A stretch of DNA of 50,569 nt, taken from positions 1 through 50,569 of the forward strand of contig CAVDQG010000012.1 in assembly GCA_963611165.1 (NCBI GenBank), given 5' to 3'. Positions 12,885 through 22,007 of the stretch are shown in pieces. The stretch is from SIG603 sp963611165. GTDB taxonomy: Bacteria; Bacillota; Clostridia; Oscillospirales; Acutalibacteraceae. Numbering within the stretch: the first letter of the stretch is position 1; each line of letters begins with the position of its first letter. Below the pieces are notes generated by a model, which saw nothing but the letters and a program-made list of their open reading frames with translations, did no database searches and had not been told where the DNA came from. The translations under genes and the position numbers were made by a program.

Positions 12885-15803
12885 ATGAGAAAAAAGAGAA
12901 AGAATCGAGATGAAGATCTCGATTATGCGGTAGCGGATCAGAATTACGGTTGGTCTTTGCCTGAGGTTGACGGCGAGGACGCTCCCTTAGATAACAATGA
13001 AGAATATGTTTACGAGGGCGTCGACGCAAACGGCGAAGAGGAATACGATGTTCCTGCCAATAAGGAAAGGGACATTTCCGATACGGTCGAAAATGATTCG
13101 ACGGCACAATATGACGACTATTATTCCGATGATGAGGATAATGGCGCGGTAGAGTACGAGAAGCCGAAGAAAAAGAAAAGAGGTCTTTTCGGCCTTTTCG
13201 GCAAAAAGAAGCAGGATGACGATTTTGACGAATCCGAGGATACCTATTACGGCGTTCAGGTGAAGCCGCTTGACGAATTCAAAATGGATTACGATCCGTC
13301 AAGCCACAATCCCATGGAGGATACCTTTGCCAAGCTTTTCGATACAAGCGTGACCTCTCTTGACGATGAAATCGAGGATAACTTCAACCAGATTCAGCGT
13401 GAGAGAAGAAGAAGAGTTGCCGAGGCAGTTGAAAATGCGGGCGTCGATATGAACGATGTTGCCGATGAATTCGGCGTTATTGCTCCGCCCCCTGTCACAT
13501 CGTATACAGGCGAAATTGACCTCAAGGAAAATGACGGGGACGATGAGTTCGCCAAGGCAATCCGTGATTCGGCTAAGTCGAGAACCATGGAAATCAAGCT
13601 CAATGTTCTTAACGATACGGTAGAGCTTCAGAAAATAGTCAATGTTCCGAAGGTCGACTCCGACAGCATTGACGAGATAGAGCAGCAGGCAAAGATCTAC
13701 AATACTGCCGAGATTGATATCCCCGAGACTCTCACGGACGAGCCTTCCGATTCTTACGATGAAGAGGATACTGCGGACGGTAACTACGAATATGACGAGA
13801 CTGTCGAAGGTGAAGAAAATCCCGAGGATGTTCAGCCGATTGAAGCAGACGAGGATACTCCGAATTACTATCAGGAGTTCCCGACTATCGAGGATGTCAC
13901 AAGATACCGTGATTTAACTCTCCCTGTACATAACATTGACCTCGATGTCATTCAAAGCGCAATTCTCACCGAGGCGGATGACTACGATGAGGAGACAGGC
14001 GAGTACCGCGGAAGAAAGGTAAACACAAAGAAGAGCCGCTTCAAGCTTTTTGAGGGCAAGGAGGAGCAGGCAGACGAGTCGGGCGAGTCGATAGACGATT
14101 ACACATCTCCGGAGGATGCACCGTCCGTTCTTGCCGATCTTAAAGCCAATATTTCAAAGCTTGGCATGAGAGCTGCCGCAACGGGACTTGCGACAATAGT
14201 TCTCTTCTTCCTCGGACTTATACTCGAGGGCCGTGACAACACGGTGGCTTCGGGAAGCTATGTGGTTATTTCTCTCATATTGACCGGCGTGGCAGTTGCG
14301 CTTTGTCCGAAGAATATGCTTGACGGACTCAAGGGAATCATCCGTTTTGAGCCTACCAGCGACAGTGCGATGGCGGTGGCTGTTTTGGCTGTTGTCATTC
14401 AGCATATCGGAGCATTGTTCTCGCTTGACGGCGTGTCAAACGGAAATATTCACCTTTACGGTGCACTTGCAGTTGGCGCAATTTTCCTCAATTCTGTCGG
14501 TAAGCTTTCTATGGTAAGAAGAATCTACTCAAACTTCAGATTCATTACCGCGCGTGAGGACAAATACACCGTCAAAATCTATGACGATTACAATAATTCT
14601 TTAAAGCTTGCGGGCGACAGCGCTTCGGGTACTCCGAAGATTGTTCACCAGAGAAAAGCGGGCTTCCTCAAGAGATTCTTGGAGCTCAGCTATGAGCCCG
14701 ACCCATCCGAGGAGGCAGGAAGAGCGATTGCTCCTTACGGACTTATTTTGTCGCTTGTTTCCACAATTGCCGCAATTCTCCTCAATACAAGCATAAGCTC
14801 GGGTATATCGACATTTGCCGCATCAACTCTTGCTTTTTGCGTTATGACCAATATGATAGGTCTCAATTTCCCGATGAGCAAGTTCTCAAAGAAGGTAAAG
14901 CGTGCGGGAGCAATGGTTTCGGGATATCGTGCACTTGAGAGTGTTTCCGATGTCACTAACGTTATGCTTTCCGATACGGAGCTTTTCCCAAAGGGAACAG
15001 TCACAATCGGCGGAATCAAGGCTTTTGATAACGAGGGTCTTGAGGAGGCGGTCACTGCCGCAACGGCAATGATTAACGAAGTCGGCGGAACTCTTGCAGA
15101 TGTTTTCGAGCAGGTAATCACCGAGAGCGGCGTGGAGCTTCCTAAGGTTGAGGCTCTTGTACTCGAGGGAGACAACGGCGTTAGCGCAAGAGTAAACGGC
15201 AAGCACGTAATTCTCGGCAACAGAGATATACTCATATCCCACAACATCACTCCGCCTGAGAGAGAGGACATCATGAAGTACCTCGAGGGCGGCAAGAGAC
15301 CGCTTTTCATTGCGGTTGACGGCAAGCTCAAGGCGATGATAGTTGTCGGTTACAAGGCTGACCGAAGAAGAAAGGTCGAGCTTGGTAAGCTTAAAGAGAA
15401 CGAAATCGGTCTTATCGTTTATTCGACCGACCCGAATATCACAGTCGGATTTGTTTCCAAGCTTTTCGATATGGGCGAGTCAAGAGTGAATATTGTTCAC
15501 GGCGAGCTTGCCGCAGAGTGCTTTAAGGACGAGAAGAACGAGGTTTCAAGAGCCGATGCGACTATCGCAACAAAGGGCAGACCGGAATCTCTTCTCAGCG
15601 TTGTCAATGCATGCGTGAAGCAGAAGAAGCTCACAAAGGTGATAACAACCGCTCAGATTATCGGTGCGGTACTCGGATTTATCATTGTAACATTCGTCAG
15701 CCTCGGTTCTGCGGGTGCGGGAATTTCCGCAGTTTCGCTGTTCCTCTTTGAGGCTTTGTGGACGGTCATCGTTATGATAATTCCCAAGGTTATGGAAAAA
15801 TAA
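12885..15803 (+). CDS. P-type-ATPase-like membrane protein with lost catalytic motifs and a long acidic N-terminus
   Basis: 972 aa. Residues 1-420 are soluble, very acidic and mostly low-complexity (DDYYSDDEDN, EYEKPKKKKRGLFGLFGKKK). Four hydrophobic segments (about 425-545 and 610-670) precede a P-type ATPase-like P/N region, and two follow. GVSARVNGKHVILGNRDI (765-782) matches the N-domain GxVxVGNR block of P1B ATPases. The phosphorylation motif DKTGT is replaced by VMLSDTELFPKG, with Ser696 at the Asp position. The TGDN loop reads YSTDPN (846-851), the CPx helix reads LNFP, and GDGxNDxxAL is absent. So it is a non-transporting relative. The start at 12885 is chosen because GAAAGGGATGC precedes it. 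Confidence 0.75.
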   Translation: MRKKRKNRDEDLDYAVADQNYGWSLPEVDGEDAPLDNNEEYVYEGVDANGEEEYDVPANKERDISDTVENDSTAQYDDYYSDDEDNGAVEYEKPKKKKRGLFGLFGKKKQDDDFDESEDTYYGVQVKPLDEFKMDYDPSSHNPMEDTFAKLFDTSVTSLDDEIEDNFNQIQRERRRRVAEAVENAGVDMNDVADEFGVIAPPPVTSYTGEIDLKENDGDDEFAKAIRDSAKSRTMEIKLNVLNDTVELQKIVNVPKVDSDSIDEIEQQAKIYNTAEIDIPETLTDEPSDSYDEEDTADGNYEYDETVEGEENPEDVQPIEADEDTPNYYQEFPTIEDVTRYRDLTLPVHNIDLDVIQSAILTEADDYDEETGEYRGRKVNTKKSRFKLFEGKEEQADESGESIDDYTSPEDAPSVLADLKANISKLGMRAAATGLATIVLFFLGLILEGRDNTVASGSYVVISLILTGVAVALCPKNMLDGLKGIIRFEPTSDSAMAVAVLAVVIQHIGALFSLDGVSNGNIHLYGALAVGAIFLNSVGKLSMVRRIYSNFRFITAREDKYTVKIYDDYNNSLKLAGDSASGTPKIVHQRKAGFLKRFLELSYEPDPSEEAGRAIAPYGLILSLVSTIAAILLNTSISSGISTFAASTLAFCVMTNMIGLNFPMSKFSKKVKRAGAMVSGYRALESVSDVTNVMLSDTELFPKGTVTIGGIKAFDNEGLEEAVTAATAMINEVGGTLADVFEQVITESGVELPKVEALVLEGDNGVSARVNGKHVILGNRDILISHNITPPEREDIMKYLEGGKRPLFIAVDGKLKAMIVVGYKADRRRKVELGKLKENEIGLIVYSTDPNITVGFVSKLFDMGESRVNIVHGELAAECFKDEKNEVSRADATIATKGRPESLLSVVNACVKQKKLTKVITTAQIIGAVLGFIIVTFVSLGSAGAGISAVSLFLFEALWTVIVMIIPKVMEK

Positions 15804-15816
15804 TTCTGAAACTCTG

Positions 15817-15850
15817 TGCATCCCGAAAAATTTTCGGGATGCATTGTTTT
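15817..15850 (+). terminator. Terminator of the rlmB / pseudo-ATPase operon
   Basis: A perfect 13-bp stem, TGCATCCCGAAAA with TTTTCGGGATGCA (15817-15843), is followed by TTGTTTTTATC. Confidence 0.9.
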
Positions 15851-15933
15851 TATCTTGAAAAAAGCCTCATTAGATATTATTATTCTCTCGATAAGTATTT
15901 TTGTCGGAAAATCAAATTGTAATGAGGTATGTT

Positions 15934-16599
15934 ATGAATTTAAAAGAAGAATTGAAGCAGAGGGTCACGGGCGAGCGAATGGCAATGAGAATCATCGTAA
16001 TGGTGCTTGCCTGTACGCTCATGGGACTTGGCATATCCTTTTATGCTCACGCCGCAATGGGTTCCGACCCGTGTTCTACCATGAATCTCGGCTTAGCCAA
16101 GGTTTTGGGAAAGAATTTGGGCCCCGTTATGGTCTCGACAAATATAGTTCTTTTGATATTTGTCGTGATTTTTGACAGAAGTATGCTCGGCTTGGGTACG
16201 ATAGGAAATATGGTGCTTTGCGGCTTCACATCTGACTTCTTCAATATTTTTCTCGATAAGCTTTTGCCGCCCACAGCGGACATGAGCATCTCTTTCAGAG
16301 TTCTTCTCACATTAATCGGCGTTGTCATTCAGCTTTTCGGCATTTCCTTTTATATCACAGCTGACCTCGGTATGGCACCATATGACTGTATTCCTTATAT
16401 AATAGAAGAAAAAACACATTTTAATTTCAGAGTAGTCCGCGTCATTTGGGACTGGGCGTTTGTTGCGGTCGGATTTTTCTTCGGAGCAAGCGTCGGAATC
16501 GGAACGATAATTATGTGCTTCTGCATCGGCCCGATTATTCCCATATTAAATAAGCATGTGGCAGGCCCGCTTCTGAAAGCAGAGAATATACGCGCTTAA
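15934..16599 (+). CDS. YitT/YczE-family integral membrane protein
   Basis: 221 aa with five or six hydrophobic segments. ACTLMGLGISFYAHAAMGSDPCSTMNLGLA and its second-half echo QLFGISFYITADLGMAPYDCIPY form the internal duplication typical of the YczE/YyaS/YitT family, whose members are poorly characterised; some are needed for secondary metabolism or export. The ATG at 15934 follows AATGAGGTATGTT and is chosen over upstream in-frame codons. The metallophosphoesterase starts 1 bp after its stop, so the two are co-translated. Confidence 0.82.
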   Translation: MNLKEELKQRVTGERMAMRIIVMVLACTLMGLGISFYAHAAMGSDPCSTMNLGLAKVLGKNLGPVMVSTNIVLLIFVVIFDRSMLGLGTIGNMVLCGFTSDFFNIFLDKLLPPTADMSISFRVLLTLIGVVIQLFGISFYITADLGMAPYDCIPYIIEEKTHFNFRVVRVIWDWAFVAVGFFFGASVGIGTIIMCFCIGPIIPILNKHVAGPLLKAENIRA

Positions 16600-16600
16600 A

Positions 16601-17431
16601 ATGAAAAACAAAAGAAAAACCACAAAAGAAAAATATCTCGCCATTGCCGCCGTTTCTGCGCTGGCACACGGCGCCGCATCAATGTTCCTTTTTAATGAGA
16701 ACAACAATATAGAGAAAACCTTTTACCGCATCGGAAAAGAAAGTACCGACAAAACGACATTCAGAATCGTTCAGGTGTCGGATCTTCACGGCAAGGAGTT
16801 CGGAAAAAATAACGCAATCCTTTTGGATGAAATCGAAAGACTTTCTCCCGATTTAATTGCCGTGACGGGTGATATAATCTGGGGCTACGAGCCGAATTTC
16901 GAGAGTGCCGCCGTGTTTTTGAGAAAGGCAAACTTTATCGCACCCACTGTTTTCGTTACGGGAAATCACGAGGAAGGCTATTCGGGAGAAGCGCTTAACG
17001 GACTTCTTGAGACTTTCTCTGAATCAGGCGTTAAAATTCTCGATAACGACAGTGCCATATTTGAGAAAAACGGCAAAGAAATCAAAATCGGCGGAGTGAG
17101 CGAGAAAAATCTCATTGCAGGAAATATCGATAAAAACGAGAGCGAGTGCTTCAGCGTGCTTTTGGCTCATATTCCGCATTTTTGCGAGTTTTATGAGGAA
17201 AGCGGCTATGATATGGTTCTCACGGGACACGCTCACGGCGGTCAGATAAGAATGCCGTTTTCAAAAATTCCACTTGTGGCTCCGAATCAGGGGCTTTTCC
17301 CGAAGTACACCGAGGGAAGCTACACGGCAGGGGAAACAAGGGTATTTATTTCAAGAGGACTCGGAAGAAGCGTCATGCCGCAAAGGATATTTAATAAACC
17401 CGAGCTTTGCGTCTACGATATTTCTCTTTGA
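16601..17431 (+). CDS. Membrane-anchored calcineurin-like metallophosphoesterase (YaeI/YkuE type)
   Basis: 276 aa. A basic start and a weak hydrophobic segment suggest a signal anchor. The dimetal motifs are intact: RIVQVSDLHGKEFG (DxH), DLIAVTGDII (GD), VFVTGNHEEGY (GNHE), LLAHIPHF and MVLTGHAHGGQIRMP (GHxH). GLFPKYTEGSY and GLGRS...FNKPELCVYDI also fit the YkuE/YaeI family, which hydrolyses phosphodiesters or phosphomonoesters at the membrane. The substrate is unknown. It is coupled to the YitT-like gene. Confidence 0.88.
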   Translation: MKNKRKTTKEKYLAIAAVSALAHGAASMFLFNENNNIEKTFYRIGKESTDKTTFRIVQVSDLHGKEFGKNNAILLDEIERLSPDLIAVTGDIIWGYEPNFESAAVFLRKANFIAPTVFVTGNHEEGYSGEALNGLLETFSESGVKILDNDSAIFEKNGKEIKIGGVSEKNLIAGNIDKNESECFSVLLAHIPHFCEFYEESGYDMVLTGHAHGGQIRMPFSKIPLVAPNQGLFPKYTEGSYTAGETRVFISRGLGRSVMPQRIFNKPELCVYDISL

Positions 17432-17443
17432 TGCCCTATATGC

Positions 17444-17472
17444 TTGACAAATACTGCCTTAAATGTTATATT
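17444..17472 (+). promoter_or_regulatory. Sigma-A promoter of the T-box-ileS transcript
   Basis: A perfect TTGACA (17444-17449) and TATATT (17467-17472) are 17 bp apart, immediately before the T-box leader. Confidence 0.85.
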
Positions 17473-17479
17473 TTCAAGT

Positions 17480-17724
17480 ACAATAAAATTAAGAAAACGC
17501 TGTGACGATGAGAGTAACTAAGTCCGAAGGCTTCAGAGAGCTGCCGTTTGGTGCAAGGCAGTGCGAGTAAGGCTCAGCGAAGATCACATCCGAGCGGCAG
17601 CGCAGAAAAGAATGTAAGCGCTGACGGAACCTCACCGTTAGAGGAGGCACATATCAAGAGTATGATGAAGACCGGGTGGTTAAGCGATTATAAGTCGTCC
17701 TGAGTTAGGACGGCTTTTTTTATT
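17480..17724 (+). promoter_or_regulatory. T-box leader (isoleucine) of ileS
   Basis: The leader senses uncharged tRNA-Ile and controls termination before ileS. Visible parts are a Stem I region with AGAG, GCCG and GCAAGGCAGTGCGAG elements, a specifier-loop candidate GAAGATCACATCCGAGC with ATC (Ile) at 17583-17585, and the T-box core GGGTGGTTAAGCG (about 17674-17686). There TGGT pairs with the ACCA end of the tRNA. A terminator, GTCGTCC/GGACGGC plus T-run, lies at 17694-17721. The T-box core departs from GGGTGGNACCGCG (TAA in place of ACC), but the pairing bases are kept. Confidence 0.9.
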
Positions 17725-17774
17725 TTGTAAAACTATTAGTCTTTCATATACGTAGTAAAGAAAGGAAAGTCGCT

Positions 17775-20700
17775 ATGTACAAGAACGTTTCAGCGTCCCA
17801 GAATGTGGTCGAGAGAGAAAGAGAGACCGTCAAGTTCTGGAACGAAAACCATGTTTTCGAAAAGACAGTCGAGGACTGCAAGGGTAAGCCTACCTATACT
17901 TTCTATGACGGCCCTCCGACAGCTAACGGAACACCTCACATCGGCCACGTTTTGACCCGTGCCGTAAAAGACCTCATTCCGAGATACAGAATTATGAAGG
18001 GCTACGATGTTCCCCGTAAGGCGGGCTGGGATACTCACGGTCTTCCTGTTGAGATTGAAGTCGAGAAAATCCTCGGTATCGACGGCAAGGAGCAGATTGA
18101 GGCTTACGGCCTTGACCCGTTCATCACAAAGTGTAAGGAATCGGTTTGGAAATATAAGGGAATGTGGGAGGATTTCTCCAAGGCAGTCGGCTTCTGGGCA
18201 GACATGGACAACCCTTATGTTACCTATGACAACAACTTCATCGAGTCCGAGTGGTGGGCTCTCAAGACTATTTTCGACAAGGGTCTTCTTTATAAAGGAT
18301 ATAAGATTGTTCCTTATTGCCCACGCTGCGGAACTCCGCTTTCCTCTCATGAGGTCGCTCAGGGCTACAAGACCTTAAAGGAGCGCACCGCTGTAGTACG
18401 CTTCAAGGCTGTCGGTGAGGATGCTTATTTCCTCGCATGGACAACAACTCCGTGGACGCTTCCGTCCAACGTCGCACTCTGCGTAAACCCAAATGACACA
18501 TATGTTAAGGTAAAGGCTGCGGACGGCTATACCTATTATATGGCAGAGGCTCTTCTTGAGAAGGTTCTCGGCAAGCTTTCTGAGGACGATAAGCCTGCTT
18601 ACGAGATTCTCGAGACATACAAGGGAAGTGACCTCGAATATAGAGAGTATGAGTCACTTTATAAGTGCACAGCCGACAAGGCGGCTTCTCTCGGCAAAAA
18701 GGCTCATTATGTCGTATGTGACGACTATGTCACCATGAGCGACGGTACAGGTATCGTTCATATCGCTCCCGCTTTCGGTGAGGACGACGCAAAGGTCGGA
18801 AGAAAGTACGATCTTCCGCTTGTTAAGTTCGTTGACGAAAAGGGCTGCCTCACAGAGGAGACTCCTTTTGCCGGAATGCGCTGTAAGCCGTCACAGCACG
18901 AGATTGAGAACGGCGCAGTGAGCGCAGACCCCGAGGTTCTCAAGGATCTCTATGCGCGCGGTGTTCTCTTCGATTCTCCGAAGGTCGAGCATGATTATCC
19001 GCACTGCTGGAGATGTAACACACCTCTCATCTACTACGCAAGAGAGTCTTGGTTCATCAAGATGACTGCCGTAAGAGAGGACTTAATCAGAAATAACAAC
19101 ACCGTAAACTGGATGCCCGAGTCCATCGGTAAGGGAAGATTCGGCGACTGGCTCGAGAATATTCAGGATTGGGGTATCTCAAGAAACAGATACTGGGGAA
19201 CTCCGCTCAATATCTGGGAGTGCTCATGCGGTCACCTCGAGAGCATCGGCTCAATCGAGGAGTTAAAGAGCAAGGCTGTTTCTTGCCCTGATAACATCGA
19301 GCTTCACCGCCCATACATCGACGAGGTAACAATTCCTTGTCCTGATTGCGGCAAAATCATGCACCGTGTACCTGAGGTTATCGACTGCTGGTTCGACTCC
19401 GGCTCAATGCCGTTCGCTCAGCACCACTATCCGTTCGAGAACAAGGATAAGTTCGAGGCTCAGTTCCCGGCAGACTTCATTTCCGAGGCTGTCGACCAGA
19501 CAAGAGGTTGGTTCTATTCCCTCATGGCTATTTCCACTCTCCTCTTTAATAAGGCTCCGTACAAGAACGTTATCGTTCTCGGTCACGTTCAGGATGCTGA
19601 CGGTCAGAAGATGAGTAAGTCAAAGGGAAATGCCGTCAACCCGATGGAAGCTCTCAACACCTACGGCGCAGACGCTATCCGCTGGTACTTCTACTCCAAC
19701 TCCGCTCTTTGGCTTCCGAACAAGTGGCACGAGAAGGCAGTTATGGAGGGACAGAGAAAGTTCCTTTCGACTCTCTGGAACAGCTACGCATTCTTCGTTC
19801 TTTACGCTAATATAGATAATTTTGACGCCACAAAGTATAACCTCGATGAGTGCAAGCTCACCGTCATGGACAAGTGGCTCATCTCCAAGCTCAATACTGT
19901 CATCAAGACATCAGACGAGTATCTCTCCGATTATAAGATTCAGGACACAACAAAGGTTATGACCGAATTTGTCGATGAGCTCTCCAACTGGTATGTTCGC
20001 CGCTCAAGAGAGAGATTCTGGGCTAAGGACATGACAGAGGATAAGATTGCCGCTTACATGACTCTTTACACCGCTTTGGTAGAGTTCAGCAAGGCAGCCG
20101 CTCCGCTCACACCGTTCATCACAGAGGAGATTTATCAGAACCTCGTCAGAACAAACGACAAGAACGCACCGGAGTCAATTCACCTTTGCTCATATCCTAA
20201 GTATGACGAGTCTAAGATTGACGCAGAGCTTGAGAGCAACATGGAAGAGGTTCTCACCGCTGTTACACTCGGAAGAGCCGCAAGAAACGATGCCGCAATC
20301 AAGAACCGTCAGCCGCTCGCAAAGATGTATATCGCAGGTGAGAAGGAAATCCCCGCAATCTACACCGACATCATCACAGACGAGCTCAACGTCAAGACTC
20401 TCGAGTTCACAAACGATGCAAGTATGTTCGTAACATATACCTTTAAGCCGCAGCTCAGACTTCTCGGTAAGAAGCTTGGCAAGCGTTTGGGTGCAGTCAG
20501 AACAGCTCTCGCTGAGCTTGACGGCTCAAAGGCAAAGAAGGAGCTTGATGCTAACGGCGTTCTCAAGCTTGAGGTTAACGACGGCGGCGAGCCTGTCGAG
20601 CTTACAAGCGAGGAGCTTCTCATCGATACCGCTAAGGCAGAGGGCTTTGTTTCCGCTACCGAAAACAACGTGACTGTTGTTCTCGATACAACTCTCACAC

Positions 20701-20966
20701 CTGAGCTCATCGAAGAGGGTATGGTTCGTGAGGTTGTAAGTAAGGTTCAGAACATGAGAAAGAGCTCCGACTTCAACGTAACAGACCACATCGTTCTCGG
20801 TGTTGCCGACAACGACAAGATTGCCGAGATTGTCAAGAACAACGAAGAGAGCATCAAGAGTGATGTTCTTGCCGATGAGATTACTTTCGGCACTGTCGAC
20901 GGAAATGTCGAGGAGCAGGATATCAACGGCGAAAAGGTAAAGCTTTCCGTTAAGGTAGTCGGCTGA
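17775..20966 (+). CDS. ileS: Isoleucyl-tRNA synthetase, long (IleS2/eukaryote-like) type
   Basis: 1063 aa. It charges tRNA-Ile. GPPTANGTPHIGHVLTRAVK (HIGH, residues about 46-65), the editing domain (WTTTPWTLPSNVALCVNP, SDGTGIVHIAPAFGEDD), WGISRNRYWGTPLNIW and DGQKMSKSKGN (about 609-619) are intact. The Cys pairs CPRCGTPL, CWRCNTPL and CPDCG are visible. Length, the KMSKSKGN version and CWRCNTPLIYYARESWFIKM point to the eukaryote-like IleS2 clade rather than the shorter Bacillus/E. coli IleS1. That clade is often insensitive to mupirocin. It is regulated by the upstream T-box. Confidence 0.96.
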   Translation: MYKNVSASQNVVERERETVKFWNENHVFEKTVEDCKGKPTYTFYDGPPTANGTPHIGHVLTRAVKDLIPRYRIMKGYDVPRKAGWDTHGLPVEIEVEKILGIDGKEQIEAYGLDPFITKCKESVWKYKGMWEDFSKAVGFWADMDNPYVTYDNNFIESEWWALKTIFDKGLLYKGYKIVPYCPRCGTPLSSHEVAQGYKTLKERTAVVRFKAVGEDAYFLAWTTTPWTLPSNVALCVNPNDTYVKVKAADGYTYYMAEALLEKVLGKLSEDDKPAYEILETYKGSDLEYREYESLYKCTADKAASLGKKAHYVVCDDYVTMSDGTGIVHIAPAFGEDDAKVGRKYDLPLVKFVDEKGCLTEETPFAGMRCKPSQHEIENGAVSADPEVLKDLYARGVLFDSPKVEHDYPHCWRCNTPLIYYARESWFIKMTAVREDLIRNNNTVNWMPESIGKGRFGDWLENIQDWGISRNRYWGTPLNIWECSCGHLESIGSIEELKSKAVSCPDNIELHRPYIDEVTIPCPDCGKIMHRVPEVIDCWFDSGSMPFAQHHYPFENKDKFEAQFPADFISEAVDQTRGWFYSLMAISTLLFNKAPYKNVIVLGHVQDADGQKMSKSKGNAVNPMEALNTYGADAIRWYFYSNSALWLPNKWHEKAVMEGQRKFLSTLWNSYAFFVLYANIDNFDATKYNLDECKLTVMDKWLISKLNTVIKTSDEYLSDYKIQDTTKVMTEFVDELSNWYVRRSRERFWAKDMTEDKIAAYMTLYTALVEFSKAAAPLTPFITEEIYQNLVRTNDKNAPESIHLCSYPKYDESKIDAELESNMEEVLTAVTLGRAARNDAAIKNRQPLAKMYIAGEKEIPAIYTDIITDELNVKTLEFTNDASMFVTYTFKPQLRLLGKKLGKRLGAVRTALAELDGSKAKKELDANGVLKLEVNDGGEPVELTSEELLIDTAKAEGFVSATENNVTVVLDTTLTPELIEEGMVREVVSKVQNMRKSSDFNVTDHIVLGVADNDKIAEIVKNNEESIKSDVLADEITFGTVDGNVEEQDINGEKVKLSVKVVG

Positions 20967-20998
20967 TTCAAAAGAAAAAATAAAATAAAAATATTTCT

Positions 20999-21040
20999 AC
21001 TCAGTCATTTGGATTTCCAAGTGGCTGAGTATTTTTTTTA
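20999..21040 (+). terminator. Terminator of ileS
   Basis: ACTCAGTCATTTGG pairs with CCAAGTGGCTGAGT (G-T pairs allowed) around a short ATTT-containing loop, followed by ATTTTTTTTA. Confidence 0.88.
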
Positions 21041-21362
21041 TTTATTTTTGTTTATGCAAATATAAAATTTATAAAGTTTTTGTAATGAAAATGAAACGGA
21101 AACGCAAAATCCCACAATGAAAAGACAATTTTAGCTTAAAGTCCACGAAACAAGGACAAAAGTCTATTGTCCGGTGACGAGTTCGATGTAAAAATATCGT
21201 TCATAAATATTTATTTAGAAATATAAGGAAATTCAAAAATAAATTTATAAAAACCCTTGACAAATTTATAAAGCGTTGCTATAATAACATCGTAAGGTGA
21301 AGAGAAAAAGAAAACACCTAAGAAAAAACGAAACAAATATTACGAAAGGCGAGGCAACCAAT
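21041..21362 (+). promoter_or_regulatory. Regulatory region and promoter of the nine-peptide operon
   Basis: No gene is visible. A textbook promoter, TTGACA (21257-21262), 17 bp, TATAAT (21280-21285), lies 77 bp before the first peptide. About 90-110 bp upstream are several GTCC-type half-sites: GTCC (21141), and GGACAA (21154-21159) facing TTGTCC (21167-21172) as a perfect 6-bp inverted repeat. This uses the same word as the elements at the other peptide loci but not the 11-bp direct spacing. The AT-rich stretch 21185-21255 may act as an UP element. Confidence 0.6.
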
Positions 21363-21533
21363 ATGTATTCAAGAAAAGCAGAAACAATCTACACAACAAA
21401 TCTTAAGAACAGCAAGAAGCTGTCAAGAAAAGCAGAAACAGTAATGAACGACACAGAGCTTGATATTCCTGCATATGGATGCTTCGGCAGACAGTATGTG
21501 AATATAAACGGCGTCACAATGCCGACTATGTAA
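21363..21533 (+). CDS. Array peptide 1 of 9 (56 aa, YVN family)
   Basis: The ATG follows TACGAAAGGCGAGGCAACCAAT. The peptide begins MYSRKAETIYTTNLKN and ends GRQYVNINGVTMPTM. SRKAET occurs twice (near residues 3 and 21), indicating an internal duplication. The IYTTNLKN and DIPA blocks link it to array peptides 2 and 3. It is the only array member with a Cys (YGCFG). The YVNxxG core at the C-terminus is shared by most of the array. Function unknown. Confidence 0.75.
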   Translation: MYSRKAETIYTTNLKNSKKLSRKAETVMNDTELDIPAYGCFGRQYVNINGVTMPTM

Positions 21534-21568
21534 GGAAATCAAGAGACAGAGAAAGGAAAAAAACGATT

Positions 21569-21733
21569 ATGATTAAGCCAATGACAATATATACAACAAA
21601 CCTTAAAAACGCTAAGACAAAGAAGAGAGCAGTAAGAAGCGCAGTCGAGAACGACATTCCGGCACCTGAGGCAAGAAACAATAACCTCGTATATGTAAAT
21701 GTAGGCGGAATGGTAACAGCAATCAACGCTTAA
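21569..21733 (+). CDS. Array peptide 2 of 9 (54 aa)
   Basis: The ATG follows GAGAAAGGAAAAAAACGATT. The peptide begins MIKPMTIYTTNLKNAKTKKR, has VENDIPAPEARNNN in the middle and ends VYVNVGGMVTAINA. The N-terminal half is strongly basic and the C-terminal half beta-prone. The next gene encodes the same 54 residues, and the 220-bp unit is almost identical at DNA level. Confidence 0.78.
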   Translation: MIKPMTIYTTNLKNAKTKKRAVRSAVENDIPAPEARNNNLVYVNVGGMVTAINA

Positions 21734-21788
21734 GAGAAAGAAAACAAAAAGAAAGTAAGAAGAAAGATAACGAAAGGAAAAAACGACT

Positions 21789-21953
21789 ATGATTAAGCCA
21801 ATGACAATATATACAACAAACCTCAAGAATGCTAAGACAAAGAAGAGAGCAGTAAGAAGCGCAGTCGAGAACGACATTCCGGCACCTGAGGCAAGAAACA
21901 ATAACCTCGTATACGTAAACGTAGGCGGAATGGTAACAGCAATCAACGCTTAA
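21789..21953 (+). CDS. Array peptide 3 of 9 (54 aa, identical to peptide 2)
   Basis: It encodes the same amino-acid sequence as the gene at 21569, with only a few synonymous changes (for example CTT AAA AAC / CTC AAG AAT). Substitutions confined to silent positions in two tandem copies are direct evidence of selection on the peptide. The Shine-Dalgarno is CGAAAGGAAAAAACGACT. Confidence 0.8.
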   Translation: MIKPMTIYTTNLKNAKTKKRAVRSAVENDIPAPEARNNNLVYVNVGGMVTAINA

Positions 21954-22007
21954 GATAAAGAATAAACAAAAAGAAAGATAAAAGAAGTTAAGAAGAAGGA
22001 AAATATT

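Noticed and set aside
21141..21172. Fourth copy of the 11-bp GTCC promoter module before the nine-peptide operon
   Set aside because: GTCC words are present, but as an inverted pair with other spacing and no TATAAT 17 bp on; the operon has a separate consensus promoter at 21257. Listed as related half-sites only.
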